Shown here: piece after piece, positions 49,376 to 62,453 of the stretch
Layout: each line of letters begins with the position of its first letter
Position numbering within the stretch: position 1 is the first letter of the stretch
Assembly (NCBI GenBank): GCA_965153455.1
Contig: OZ234504.1
Span: 5,580,001-5,644,000 of the forward strand
Direction: 5' to 3'
Source of the DNA: Sphagnum compactum
Taxonomy: Eukaryota; Bryophyta; Sphagnopsida; Sphagnales
Length of the DNA stretch: 64,000 nt
Position numbers and translations under genes: made by a program
Notes under the pieces: model-generated
The model's input: the letters and a program-made list of their open reading frames with translations, nothing else
The model's database searches: none
What the model was told of the DNA's origin: nothing

Positions 49376-50500
49376 ATGGATAGCAACAAGGATGAGGCGG
49401 CAAAATGCATGCGGATCGGGACGGCAGCAATAGAGGCAGGGGATAATCAACGTGCTCTTAGGTTCCTCTCAATTGCGAAGCGCTTGTATCCCAGTCCTCA
49501 GGTGGATGCACTGATCTCAAGCTTGCATGAAGAGAATGGGCACCAGGGAGCCGACGACATGGAAACAGATGTGGCAGTGGGTGGGGAGGAATCTGGCCAA
49601 ATATCAGGAGGGCAAAGAGAACAGAATGTATTCATGAATGGGAAGCACCAGAATGGCTATCGCAACTCCAGTGCTTCAACAGCCGAGGTGTCGGTGGAGC
49701 ACAGAGAGATTGTGAGAAAGATCAACAAAACCAAAGATTTCTATCAGATTCTAGGGCTGGAGAAAGGGTGCACAGAGGATGATGTTCGCAAGGCATACAG
49801 GAAGCTTTCCTTGAAGGTCCATCCTGACAAGAATAAAGCTCCAGGTGCAGAGGAGGCCTTTAAAGCAGTTTCAAAAGCTTTCCAAGTTCTCAACAATGTT
49901 GAGCTCAGGGAAGATTATGATCGCTATGGACCTGAAGAGAGGGAAACCTCTCAGCAGATGCGGCAGCAGCAGCATCACCATCATGGAAGGCATGGCAATG
50001 TGTACTATGAGGACATGTTTGATCCAAATGACATCTTCAACAGCTTCTTTTTTGGCATGCAGCAACCTAATGGTCCCTTCAGGAGAGCGCAGTTTGTGCG
50101 GGCACAGATGCCAAGGCAAAGAGCTACAGCTGGAAGGGGTCAGGAAGGCCATTCTAGCAACCTTCTTGGTTTGTTGCAGCTCCTGCCAATACTTGCCTTG
50201 TTCATTTTCAGTTTCTTCCCATTTTCACAACAACCAGTCTACAATCTGGAAGCAGTTGCACCATACCAGATTCTACAAAAGACAAGTGAGCATGGTGTAA
50301 GCTTTTATGTGAAGTCACCAGACTTTGAGCAAGAGTATCCACATGGAAGCTATGTACGAAGACAAGTTGAGTCGCAGATTGAGAAAGAGTACCTAGACAT
50401 TCTTGTGCATAACTGTCGGATGGAGATGGGGCTACGACGGTGGGGACAGACCTCTGAAACTCCTTATTGTGACAGACTCAATCGGTTTCAGCGAAATTGA
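49376..50500 (+). CDS. J-domain co-chaperone of DNAJB12/14 (DnaJ49-like) type, 374 aa, intronless
   Basis: This is a membrane-anchored Hsp40 that would stimulate an Hsp70 ATPase; relatives sit in the ER membrane with the J-domain facing the cytosol and assist membrane-protein folding and degradation. The N-terminus (about 1-50, MDSNKDEAAKCMRIG onward, then RALRFLSIAKRLYP) is the family's typical helical lead-in. The J-domain spans about 120-185 with HPD at 149-151 and ends at YDRYG. A His/Gln-rich linker with FDPNDIFNSFF follows. One membrane helix (about 262-283, LLGLLQLLPILALFIFSFF) precedes the C-terminal DUF1977 region (about 285-374) with VKSPDFEQEYP and YLDILVHNCRMEM. The whole gene is a single uninterrupted frame of normal family length, unlike its heavily spliced neighbours. 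The start is the first in-frame ATG, with the family N-terminus directly after it. No missing key residue was seen. Confidence 0.96.
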   Translation: MDSNKDEAAKCMRIGTAAIEAGDNQRALRFLSIAKRLYPSPQVDALISSLHEENGHQGADDMETDVAVGGEESGQISGGQREQNVFMNGKHQNGYRNSSASTAEVSVEHREIVRKINKTKDFYQILGLEKGCTEDDVRKAYRKLSLKVHPDKNKAPGAEEAFKAVSKAFQVLNNVELREDYDRYGPEERETSQQMRQQQHHHHGRHGNVYYEDMFDPNDIFNSFFFGMQQPNGPFRRAQFVRAQMPRQRATAGRGQEGHSSNLLGLLQLLPILALFIFSFFPFSQQPVYNLEAVAPYQILQKTSEHGVSFYVKSPDFEQEYPHGSYVRRQVESQIEKEYLDILVHNCRMEMGLRRWGQTSETPYCDRLNRFQRN

Positions 50501-53500
50501 CACTTGTGGGTCTGATTTCTAATGCATTATAAACCTTGGGACTTTTTCAACCCCCAACAGTTGAAAGCTTTGGCTATTTAAAAATTCATCAAGACAACTT
50601 TTGCTCTGTCTTTTGTAGAGAGCTTTATGGCAGCAGAGAAAATTGCTTGTTAAGGATGCAGATGCTTTTTTTCTGATGTCAATACATAGGCTTTTCATTG
50701 TTCAGGACACCTTCAGACCACGAAGAAAGGAATTAGCTCTCAATTGTTTTTCAGTACTGATTGCTGGAATCCAGCAGTTTTAGGGATCCAAATGCTTAGA
50801 TGGAAATGTGTGTACAGGTTCTCCTATACTCTAGAGATTGAGTTTGTTTTCTCTTCCTTGATCTTCCATCCCTGTGATGTGCTTCACTGCTTTTCTGCAC
50901 ACTGTTTTCCTCAACTCTGATGGTTGTGGTGTAGGCAAATAGATGTTAACTGTTTTTAGAAAGTCACAAAGGGACAGAATGTGCAGAGGCATGGGATAGA
51001 CATTAGTTTTGATCATCTGCAACAGCTGACTCCCTTGTGTAGTTGGGTCCTCAAGTTATCTGTAATGAAGTATGAAGTTATTCTGCACAAGCTCGAAGGG
51101 CCTTTTGCCGCTTCCAGGTAATCCTTGGTCCTTTGTCTTTGTGGTTTATTTCTGTTGAAGGAGACACTTTGGTGTAAGAAAAAGCTTTGTGTTTGCTTTT
51201 TCTCAATAGGGACTTCTTGCAGTAGCAATTCCTCAGCTTTCTTTTGGACTTTTAGATTGTCCATGCATCCAATTTTTACACCTTCTTTTGAATCAAACAA
51301 CCCTGATTGAGTTGTTGAATTATTGGAAGGAGCAAATGAAATGTGACACTACATCTTCCGTTGCAAGCTTGGATAGTCTAATTTTGTGGAAACTGTGAAG
51401 TGACACAGTACAGGATTCTTTGTTTCTGGGACCTCTGAAATGGCAGTGGAAGTTGAGGGAAATCATAACTAGCTTTTGACAGGATTTGGAGCCACTCTGT
51501 TTACAAGCTGATGACAGCGTCTTGACTTCCTCAAGGTGCTACTTTCTCTCTTCTCCTGATCCTCTAACAGACTTGGGTGGTAAATACTAACTCCATGATT
51601 CAATGCATAAGTCCACCATTTATACAATACATTGGGATCATGCATGTTCAAAGAATAGTTTGTCAGTGAATTGAAGAAGAAAGATAGGTCTCAACCAGTG
51701 TTGGGTAAGTATATAGTTTCTCACATACCACTATGGTAATGTTGTAAAAGTCCCAAAGAAATTTTAATATTGGAATGATATTGGTATTTGATTTTTTTTG
51801 AAAATTGTATATATTTTTGGTATGAGTATCCGTTATGAGGAGAACAATACTACCCAGTAGTTTTTTTTTTCTAATTTTGAGGGTAGCCTGGTTTCTAGCC
51901 TCTGCAATGTAAGAGTGACAATGTGGCAGCAACAACTGTTGGAGAATGGCCAGGGTTGGCTAGGAAGGCACCTTGAAAGGGTGGTTGGAAAAATAAGAGG
52001 TTTCTAATAGATCACCTAACCCCATTTCTGATACTATTTCAGTCTTAATTACTTAAGAGTTCTGGTGGGTAGCCATTTGATGATACTTAAAGTTTTTGGG
52101 TTTTTATGTTGCGACCATAGTCCAGGCTGGGGTCCCAGTTGGCCTATGGAGTGTGTTTAGGCAGGGATATCAAAACTAAAACCAAAACCACCAACTACAT
52201 CAAGAAAAAAGTGGATTTGATAATCTAGGTACACTGCCATAATAAACGCCTGAACTCCAATGTTACTTTAAAATCTTGGTGTTCCTCCAATCTGTAATAA
52301 TAACATTCAAGTTAGGAAGGCTTAAAAACCAGGTGACATGGAGACATGCAAGATGCTGAATGATACAAGGTGGAAAGTGAACAATTTTCTTGAAGTGCTA
52401 TAATTCAAAAGGTAAAAGACATATACAACATATATGAGATGTTTTGTCATAGATGAGTCATAGATTTGAAAGGTACTTATAGTTGATTTGAGATCTTTCA
52501 CATGTGTACATAACGTGTAATGTTTATTGTAACGTGTGTCATTTTATGGAAAAGTACACATAGATCATTGACTTTTGGAAGTTGTGTGTTAAAAGTTTGT
52601 GTTCAATCTTGTTGGTGTTGTGTTATGTGAGAGGTTCTGTATTGTGTTGTGCCGGTTGTGTTGTGGAATGTGTTTTGTTGTATTTCATTTCTGTTTATAT
52701 TGTGTTATGTAACATGTTGTTTGTATTTATGTTGTGTTGTGATTTGGATTTGTGTTTATGTTATGTTGTTTTTTTTGGTGTTGAGCTATGATTATTTTTG
52801 TGTTATTAGTGTGAAGTCATGGATTTTCACAATTTAAAGATACGAATTAAGAAGGAAAAGTTCTTGGTTTCAAATTGCTTTTTATTGGTCTTAGTGTTTG
52901 CTGTTTGAAGGCTATTAATTGGTTTTGTTCTTATGAATGGTGTTGTGTGTTTTTTCCATAAATGTAAACATTGCTTGTTTTGTTTATTATTGATATAATA
53001 TGTGATAACTATTTAGTAATTTTAAAAAAAAAAGAATAATAGATCAAAAGGAGGAAAGTGCAAGTGTGATGCCAGATTTGATGATAGGGAGATGTTGGTC
53101 TTGATTCTTTATTATCATTCATGTTCAACATGGTGTAAAAAAGATTGTTTTATGTTTTTGGTGTAGATTTTTGTTAATTTTTCATTCTTTTTTGTGTGGG
53201 TGTTGAAGTTGTTTTGGGTGGTTTTATTTCAGGTTTAACTATTATGTGTTCTCAATGAAGTTTTTATTATGTATATTTTCACTTGCTTTTTGAGGGTTTC
53301 TTGTGTTTATTTTAGAGTTAAGGTTTACTGTAATATTTTGAAAATGTGCGACGAAGGAACTTTATTCATCAGCTCTAAAAATTATGGAAATTTATCATTT
53401 GTATTTGTTCTGATTTGCTAACTTTATTAGCATATATAATAGTTAAATTGGATTTCTAAACTTCAAACATGAATAAGTCAAATGTGTTTGTTTTTTTGGT

Positions 53501-54338
53501 AAGTATTTGTTTTCAATTTTGCTTCAATTTTTCTTCATCAAAAAAGTTTATTGTTAAAATAAAAAAATTTATTAAGGAAAATATGGTCATTTTAATTCAT
53601 CAAAATTTCATTATCATGCTTAAAATGTTAATATAATGTTCATTTCAACTTAAAAACCTTTCATTAAGAACAACAGATTGAAATAAAAGGAATAAAGAGT
53701 ACCTTACTTTAATCTATATTGGGTACAAAACCAAATTTCAACCAGGTGCAAGCTCAAAATGTTGAACTATGAATTCTCTGCAATCTGGGCTCCATCATGT
53801 ACTATCTCGTGCACAAATTGTTCATTCCCCAACAAAGTTTTTGTTGGGGAAGATCATCGAAAAAATCAAGATCAATAATATCTTGATCTTGATCTCGTTG
53901 GGGAACAAAATTTTGGTGGGGAAGATCATTTCCACTAACCAGATTTTAGATCCATTAAATGTTTCCTGTAGCACGGAAATTTTAGACTGAGCTTGAAGCT
54001 TTGAAATGATCTCAGTTGGTGGATTTGTGAGGTCTCATGTTTGAACATATTCCCACAAAATGGGAGAAGTGAAGGGTGAAGTGAAGGACTAGGTGAGAGA
54101 AGATTGAAGATCCTCTGGCATGTTTCATTTGGGTTTGCTGAGCCAACAATCTTCTGCAAGGTGAATGCTATTGCATGCCTAAGGTGAGCTTTACAAAACC
54201 TGGAGAAGGTTTGCTCTTGAATGTTGAGGAATGAATTGATCAATTCTCACATGGGTTTTGGATTATTGAAGCAGCTGATCAGGTGAGATCAGTGAATTAA
54301 TTCTCATGGAATTAGAGCCTAGAGACAAGTTGCTTAGA
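50501..54338. other. Spacer between the convergent J-protein and GDSL-FAS1 genes
   Basis: The J-protein 3' leader is expected in the first few hundred bases. Beyond that come a GTTGTG-rich low-complexity stretch (52.6-52.8 kb), a possible degraded family B arm (52.43-52.56 kb) and the hairpin cluster at 53.83 kb. Confidence 0.55.
53826..53935. repeat. Cluster of short hairpins
   Basis: TCCCCAACAAA/TTTGTTGGGGA forms an 11-bp perfect stem at 53826-53850. ATCAAGAT/ATCTTGAT follows, and a further CGTTGGGGAACAAAA and GGTGGGGAAGATCAT echo the first stem. Confidence 0.65.
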
Positions 54339-56563
54339 CTAGTATGTGATGCCAGGAGGAAAAAGAATATTGTTAATACCATGTATCACAACTTCTCCTG
54401 GCACCACGTACAGATTTGGTTGTACAATAAGTGCAGCAGAAGGTTCAATCTGTGCAGCAGTTGATGCCTGACCCACAAAGATTCCTAGACTTGGTTGAAA
54501 TGTGACTGGCAGTTGCAAGCCGATTGCAGTGGTCAAATTTGAAGGATGGGAGGATAGAAGGGTGTTGTAGTCAAGAACGGAGCCGAGGACAATATGGTAG
54601 AATGCCACATTGTTAACCAGGTTGTTTGAGAAAATCGTGTCAATTGCTGTGTGATATGCATTTAGGTAAGCTTGATTGTTGGGAAGGAAAACTGTGATCT
54701 TTCCTGCTGGACTCTGGCCTAGAAGAGCTGCCACATCCACTGACTGGAGAAGAGCAAGAGTTTCTGAATAGTTGACATTGGGAAGAATCTCATTGAAGGC
54801 TTGCTCCTCTTCTCCAGCTGCCAAAGATGTATCTAGACACATGTTGACAAATCAAAGAATCAATGCTTGATCACACGACAATCTCTTAATGCACAATGCT
54901 CATGAGCTTCCCCATCCTGACATGCCATAGATCTCTCATGATTTGGAGGCAGCTGCAGATCTTCATAAATCTTCATAGATATTTTTGTGCTATTAACAAT
55001 GTTGATCATGTTAGACGCACCAGGCTGAGGAATGGGTGGGGCAACAGGCACAGCTTGGATAGCAGCATCGTTTCTGAACCAATCAAGGAGAGTAGGTGCG
55101 TCTGCTAGCAATATGAATCCGGGGGTTGTAGCATACAAGTTGATGATGTAATGCCAAGCCGACATGGTTGGATGTTCGAAATCCCAAAACAGTGCTTTTC
55201 CTCTATCCTTGCACAGTGTGTAGAGAGGCTTTCCTGTAGCTGGATCTGTATCTGCGCAACTGTTGTTGCCCAATCCTTGGCAACAAGGAACCAGCCCCTC
55301 TGTAAAACCTGCAGTTCAAATCCATCATACTAATTGCATGTTAGTGAGTGATGAAGTGGTTGATGAGTCGGGCTATAGCTTTACATAATTGACAAATCTA
55401 CTACACTAATTGAAAATGGGATTACAACTAAGTTGATGTATGGTTGGTGCAACTAGTCCTTCTTGCAACTTGCCGTGATCAACTTTTTTGATTTGGAGTT
55501 GCAAAAGATACATATAGTAATTGTAATTTGTTGCTTGCAACTGTGTGACAGTTACACCAACCAATTGCAAATGGGGGCTAATTGGAGTAGTGCTAGCCGA
55601 TCAGTGTACCTGTTTGGCTTGATGTTCTTTATAGCCTGATTTGTAAGGGGTGCCCAACAATTCCTGGTTCTAGATCAGGTGTTTCCATTGTGTAATTTGT
55701 GTTGTAGAAAAGCTGCAGACACTCATATTCTACTCAAGATCATACTACTTTCTCAGACAGTCCTGACATGAACCTGCTGCAATTAGCTACAGAGTCTGGA
55801 CAAACTTTTGCTGCCCGGTGGGGAGGAACTGTGAGCATCACATATTTTTGTACATACCAACAGCGTTTGCTTGTTCAAAAAGTTGACTAAATGCAGCAAA
55901 CGCATCCAAGATGATGAAGCGAGCACCAGGATTTCCAGCGTTGATCTCCTCAACGGCACTCAACAGAAGTTGGTTATGGAATTGATTCAAACTGTCTATG
56001 GCAGTGTCACATTTGCTGTAGTTATATTGCTGCGTGTAGATGGGAACACAGCTTGCGGGGAGTAGGTTCGATACCATCACATCTCGGAGACCAAAATCAT
56101 ACAATCTCTGTAAATTGTAAGCCATTCCTGCCACCACTCTCTCAATGTACACCACCTCCGCCTGCACAACAAACACAACAAATTACAGTGTTCAAGAATG
56201 AATTCAAGAAAAGAAATGTTCAAAAGATAATGAAGATTCTAGTGCTGCAGCTGCTTCTCAGCACTTGCACTTCTTATATGGATTGCAACATACTGTGGAG
56301 GCGGTGGAAGTGTTGCCGTTGAAGGCAGTGTAGTCATTGCCATTCACCGAGACAAGAGTTACCGAGTTTGCCAGAGCTTTCTTGGAGTAAGGATCTGTGT
56401 GGAGGAAGAGCTCGAGATTGTCAACTTGACCACCCAATGGATTTTCTCCATAGGCAAAAGTCACACCACTGCCTGCAGTTGCGAAGTTCACTCCGTTCGC
56501 TGTTGATTGATCTGTTAAGTTCAGATATGGCGGAGGAGTCGGAATCCCTAGCAACTCCGCTGC

Positions 56564-56595
<32 letters not shown>

Positions 56596-57890
56596 AACAG
56601 GTCCTCAAAAACACGTTGTTCAACACACCTATTCTTGGACAATCATCCAAGAGCTCCTAATTGGGTGAGCTGTGAATGATTGCGGTTTGAATCCTTGAGT
56701 CATGATCTGCTTTGTACAGTAAACATGGGAAGATTCAAATGTGATCATCCCCAAAGCAAAGGAAGGACTAGATTTGAGAGTTCTGCGTTCTTACCCAACC
56801 AATCAGTTTGAAGTTTTCCATCACAAAAGCGACCATCAGGGTAACCAGGCCATGTAATGCCATAGGGATACAACCAGTCGGAACCTGAAAATGGTCCAGT
56901 TCTCGGTATGTTTCCTGTGTCTGCATACGAATCTCCAAATACGAAGAACAGTTTTTGACCAGTACCTGCGGCCTGTGCATATGCTGCAAACATTTGAACA
57001 AGAATTTCAATCCATGCTAAGCTGGAGTAAGAGATCAAACTCAGAAGACTGTGATGAAAACAAGCGCGAGCTCATCACTAGTACCCAGAGTTTTGTTAAA
57101 TCCGTTTGATATCGTATCAAACATGTCAGATCTACTAAGTTCTTCGATTCATCATAACTACACAGAATTGCACTCAGAATTTCCATGTGCAACTGGAGCA
57201 GATTGATGGGACTCGATCGAGTTTCAACACGTTTTATTTCATTTGTACAATCTGGGTTTTAGATTTGCCGTCTATGAAAGGTTAATTTTCCCTAACAGCT
57301 CATGATCTGAAGAAACAAAACCATAACATCTTGTGGGAAGTACACTAGAATATCCACAGAGCCTGCTGGAAATTCATGACAAGATTCGTTCAATATACAC
57401 TAGTGATTCAATATTCTAGCATCAACTACTGATCATATATGCGAGCGTGATTAATACGCCGTGAATACACAGGCAGATCTATGATCAGTCCTCTGATCTG
57501 AAAAGAAACAGTAACCTAGTAAGAACTTTCATGATTTGAAAGAGAAGATGGCCCCAAGTCGAAATGAGACCATCTGAGATGTTGTACGAGTCCATTTCAT
57601 GAGTTGCATATGTGATCTTGAATTTGCGGAATGGATCAAGGGCCGATGTTCAAGAAAATTAAGGTCAATTTCTTTGCAGGGTGGTGCAGCCGCTTGAATA
57701 TACAGTTTACATCTTCTAGACTTACAAAATCCTGCATGTGGCATCATGGACATATATAATTGAGCTCTTCATGAACTAATCTCATGATCAATGTGAGACA
57801 AGAGTCTATCTATAACATACCTGATGCAATTAGCAGTGAAGCATAAGAGATAAAGAAACACTGAAACAAATAATTGGAGGTCAGCTGCAT
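54339..57890 (-). CDS. Secreted GDSL esterase/lipase fused to a C-terminal fasciclin (FAS1) domain, 6 exons, about 569 aa
   Basis: Exons on the minus strand are 57890-57821, 56983-56795, 56559-56294, 56161-55858, 55308-54922 and 54832-54339; they total 1710 bases in phase. A signal peptide (about 1-28, hydrophobic core CFFISYASLLIA, then AYAQA) points to secretion. The SGNH hydrolase part (about 33-395) has FGDSYADTGN with nucleophile Ser42, a block II Gly in NFATAGSG (116), NGND at 159-162 and the DFEH pair Asp319/His322, so the catalytic set is complete. From about residue 415 a FAS1 domain follows, with ITVFLPNNQAY, VAFYHIVLGSVLDY, and VVPGEVVIHGINNILFPP near the end. FAS1 domains mediate adhesion or matrix contact, so the enzyme may be tethered in the wall or apoplast. 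The fifth intron (about 89 bases) has several possible donors in the same phase, so 4 to 20 linker residues are uncertain. In-frame ATGs at 57932 and 57992 would lengthen the N-terminus. Confidence 0.88.
56563..56594 (-). repeat. (TTG)n microsatellite at the intron 2 acceptor of the GDSL-FAS1 gene
   Basis: About ten TTG units on the coding strand run straight into the TTGCAG acceptor of exon 3, so the microsatellite supplies the U-rich tract of this intron. Confidence 0.8.
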
Positions 57891-57932
57891 GTTCCGGCTG
57901 CTTCTACTCGTGAGCAGCAGCTTGCTGACCAT

Positions 57933-60900
57933 ATCGACTGCAAAACTTCTGCAAGCTCGCTGCGTATGTAGAGCTTTCAGAACAATATACAAGCTTAGAA
58001 TTGCAGAGCTATTTTATCTGTTTTTCTAGTACTAGTTCTCTAGCTAGCACACGGATCAGATCCTTTCTAATTAAATATTTCTGTAGCCAGCTCTGCTGCT
58101 GCAGCTGTACTAGGCAGATCAATTCTAATTTCTACCTCTCTGATCCTCATCCTGAACTCACGAACATTGCAGAGCTAAGAGACGTTCAAGCAACCCGGAA
58201 TTGCCGGGGAGCTGATGATCTGCAGTCGATCCGACCAGTTGCCTGGAAGTGTTCAGAGATCTTCGACTTCGAAGCTTAAAGCTAGTGCAGGGTGGTGGGT
58301 CATATATCATGATGATATATATTCTGCAAGACGTTCCCACTCGCAGGTTCTTAATTCACGACGCATGTGCATTGTAATCTGCATCTGATGAACCCGGGCC
58401 CAATTGATACTAGTTTTCTTTTTGTCAAGTTCATGATTTCTGTAGTACTGCCGGGCCTAGAATTAGGGGATTTCCTTTTCAACAGAGATCCAGCTGCTGC
58501 TTGTTCTCTTGTGGGTTTTGGCATTGAAAAAGCTGGTGCTGGTACTTTTGACTCCCTGGTCGAGGGTCAAGCTTCACCGTGAAGCCGATGATGCTCGAAT
58601 TTTCTTCTGATTCTACGGGATCAGCTGATCTTATCAGCATACACTCGATTGAATCCCGCGTTGCAAAATTCTGGCCCGGTCTTTGAATTGTCTCCTAGTA
58701 AAATTCATTCTGGCCCACGATTGTTATATCCCTCTTGTACTTGTCTGTAGAATATAACTCGCGTGCAGCTCAAGGCAAGCTTGGAATTGACTTTTATTCT
58801 TGAGTGGGATCCACATGAACTCGCACTAGATCCACATCCACAGCTGATCTGTTTAGCTATAATTGCTGAGCTTCTAATCTTTGGTAACTTGTCGGAATCA
58901 TTAAACTGGGGTCATCCTGGTGCACGATACCAATTGTCGACAACCCAAATTATACATGTAATCTTCTCTACAGCGCTTGTTGCTTATAACTCGACCACCA
59001 TCGACGTTCTGACCTGATGATGGTTGCGATTTCAACGATTTTAGCTTTCCAAAAGGCACGCTTAAATCCAACTAAATTAACTATCCCAACTTCTTCCGCA
59101 AGTTCAAATTGCTGATCCATCCGGCAGCTTGTAACAAAGGCGGCTGACGATATTATTTGCGTGATCATGGCTGATCTGCCAGCTAGTCCTTCTAGATAGT
59201 GGCAACAACAGTTCTTAAAATTCACAAGAAAAAATTATTTTTTGGCATTCCCTGTAGAGGAAAGTTGAAAGAGTGAAACTCAATGTAGGATTCTTGAGCC
59301 CAATGGTGTTTGTTTATAGGGTCTGCTGTTGTGCTTCAAAAAGAAAAGAAAAACTATAATAGTTCTGTAATCTCTCTCTCCCTTTTAGCTTGCTTTACAC
59401 TAGGAGTAGGCAAAGGCTGAATGAGAAAAAATCTTTTCAATCTGCCCAAAGTTACGAATAAATGCTGAACTTTATGGCCTTGTATTGGCCCCATGCAAGG
59501 CTGGAAAAGGATACCATCGAATTTGGGAACCCAATTTGCAGCAACCCAAGACTTGGGGGCCAATGTTTCAGCATTTATTAGTATCCTGACATCAATGTTC
59601 TACTCTAGCATTTATTAGTAACAACAAATAAGCCAAAAATGCTCAAAGTTGGCCCCCAATTCAAGCGCCCCAGTTTTTGGGCCCTGACTCCAAAAATGAG
59701 CATTTTCCAAAGTGTAAAGTGGGCCTTACAATACAAGCAGAGCCGACAAACGATGGTGGAAACTGGGGTGCTACAGGGGAAGAAAAATTCCCCCCTTTAG
59801 AGCCTCACTCCTCATGACTTGTGAGGCTTGCAACAAAAGGGAGCTAGCTGTCCAGGGAGGATCTCGTCAGCCTTCCTGGGAGCTGAGGTCACATAACTAC
59901 TCCCTTTGTTGTCCAGAAACAAATGACTTTCATATCTAGTATGTAAAGCACATTTTGGCTAAATTATTTTGTAGACCATTTTGCCACTTTGGCTACATCA
60001 CAAAATCCTTCAAAGAAACCCTACTTTGTAAGGAGGAAGATTTCTTGTAAGTTATAAATAAAGATGCCGAAGGATGCATTTCATATACATAAATAGACCC
60101 ATCCATGTCTTAAGGCACATTGATAGTATTGAGGACTATACAAGCACAACAACCTTAACACAAATTGTTGTTGTGGGCAGGCTCCTAGTCCAGCAAGCAT
60201 AACTATTAACCATTTGTGAATGTGGCTTTTACAAAGAGAAGTCGAAACCTTTGTTAGGGTATACCGGCCCGTTGTCATGTACATGCTTATGTGAGGAATT
60301 AATGTGAATGACATTTGCAAGGAAATAATTTTCAGTTTTGATTAATAGTTATGATAAATATAAAAAAAAGATTTTTTTTCTTTTTTTTAAAAATATTCCT
60401 ACTTGTTTTATGATCAATGTAAATTTGGTTACTACATGTCAGTAGTATGAGACATTTCATGGAAATAGAGTTTTTGAGTTTATTGAAATTCACTCATGGG
60501 TGTGATTTTGGGGTTTAGGGTTAGTTTGGGACCTATGACCGTGCACTAGATGCCAGAGTCCAAATTAATGGGCTAGTAGTGCCAGCCCCAATTTTTAATA
60601 TATCCGGTCTAATTTTTCATAATATGCAATAGTGATTCCATTGTTAATGTGCACACCACATATGTTGATGTTGCATGCATGAAATTTAAAAATGGCTATA
60701 ACTAATGAATAAATCTTATAGCCAATTATATATAGTTTTCAACATTAATGCCAGTGAGAAAAAAATCATATATGTCTAACTTTATTTAGTTGCAGTATGT
60801 AGCACACTCGACCTACATTTACATGCTAAAAGAAAACACACAAATAAGAATAGTAATTTTAAGAGAAGTACAAATGTGATTGCCCAACATGCTATATGTT

Positions 60901-62450
60901 TTATGACAACACCAAGCTACTTAATTTCTCATGAAAATAAAAATTGCAAAAATGACATAAAACATTCCCTTTTTTGGAATAATGCAAAACAAAATAGTAT
61001 CCTTGAAACTATAATACCCAAAAGCTACTAAATTGGAGTTTGTTAAAGCCTACCCAAAAAAAAGTGTGAATATTGTTTTCCATGACAAAGATCATTGCCC
61101 AAAAATAAACAATATTATTAGGAAGAACATTAATAATTGACTTTTGGCTTTACATCCAAAGAATTGTAGTTTTACTCAAACATGTTATAATAGAACATGT
61201 TCACATATGAACATTATAAGTTCATGCATAAAACCTACCTATTTCCCCTAAACAAGTAAGACATGATCACATTCCATATTTGACTCATAAAACTAAAAAA
61301 ATTCATTTCAAAACATGTAATTAATCTTTGTCTTATCTAAACCCTAAACCACAAGATTAAGCAAGATGACATGATGACATGTATGAGCACCTCCTCCCAA
61401 CATAAGCCTAAAAGAAGCTATCACCTATTGGTATTTAAATGCATGAGTGTCTTGGATAATACTTTCCATATGGGATAATTATGAATTCATGTACAACTTT
61501 CGATAAATTCGGACTTGAGCTTGCAAGGGTCTTTAGGTTAGGTGCGTGAATATTATTATACCAACTATATTATTTACAGAAAATCCTTTGAAGGTTGGGC
61601 TGCATTTTCAAAACAATTCCTTATTGCATTTGCATGCACACTAATTTCAAAATATTATTAGTAATTAATTACAAGCAGGTCTTAAAATCCATTTTTATTT
61701 GGGCTCCCTGAAAAAAATAAAAATCCAAGGGCAGACCAATAAAAAGAAAAAAAAGGGTTCAAAAAAACCTACTTAAACCTACTTATGATGAAGAAATTTT
61801 TTATGTTAAGCTAATATTCACTTAACATTAAGTTATCACCTATTTGACAATGGATGCCACCTAGGATGCCATGTAGATCTTTATTGAACATTGACTTATC
61901 ATCAAGTGTGAACACACACCTTTAGAGGTTAATTTTTAACCAGGAAAGTGTTAAATTTGGACTCTGAGAACCTTGATTTGGTCTATGGATGGTACATTCC
62001 AAGGTTTTTGTTTCGAGTATTGTAATCTGTTTTGGGGACATGTTGGAACCTATTTGTCCAAATATGGTGATTTCAAATTTTTCCTCACGATGTGGGAACT
62101 TAGGGTCATTTTGTTTTGTTTTGTTTTGTTTTGTATATTTATGGGTTTTTTAAAAATGATCACCAGGATGTGAAAATTTTCTAAAAGGAAAAAAAATTAT
62201 TTTCATATAAAAAATTGAAAATTTTCAAAAATATACAAATAATTTGAATTTACAATAGAAAAATTCCCAAATTTTCCCAAATTTTTGGTTGAAAAAACGA
62301 AAATTATTGTGAAAAGAAGTTATATCATGTTCATAACTGCCCTGAGAATCGGTTTCAGGTTTAGGGTTTACTCCAGTCCCAGTTCAAAATTCATAGAGAT
62401 TCATATTTCCAAGTAACTAGAGATGACATAAGTGCAACATTGTGTGGCCC
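57933..62450. other. Spacer upstream of the GDSL-FAS1 gene
   Basis: No gene recognised. The first kilobase is less AT-rich and would include the GDSL-FAS1 promoter. Beyond 60 kb the sequence is AT-rich with isolated telomere-type units. Confidence 0.55.
61795..61925 (+). repeat. Dispersed repeat family C, copy 2
   Basis: This shares the ordered blocks of the 11.5-kb copy in the same orientation with moderate divergence. Confidence 0.75.
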
Positions 62451-62453
62451 AGA

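Noticed and set aside
49845-50300. 151-codon open frame overlapping the J-protein gene
   Set aside because: It is an out-of-frame shadow of the J-protein coding sequence with no family resemblance.
59700-59900. GC-richer stretch suspected to be a retroelement fragment
   Set aside because: No reverse transcriptase or integrase motif, LTR, or second copy in the window was found.
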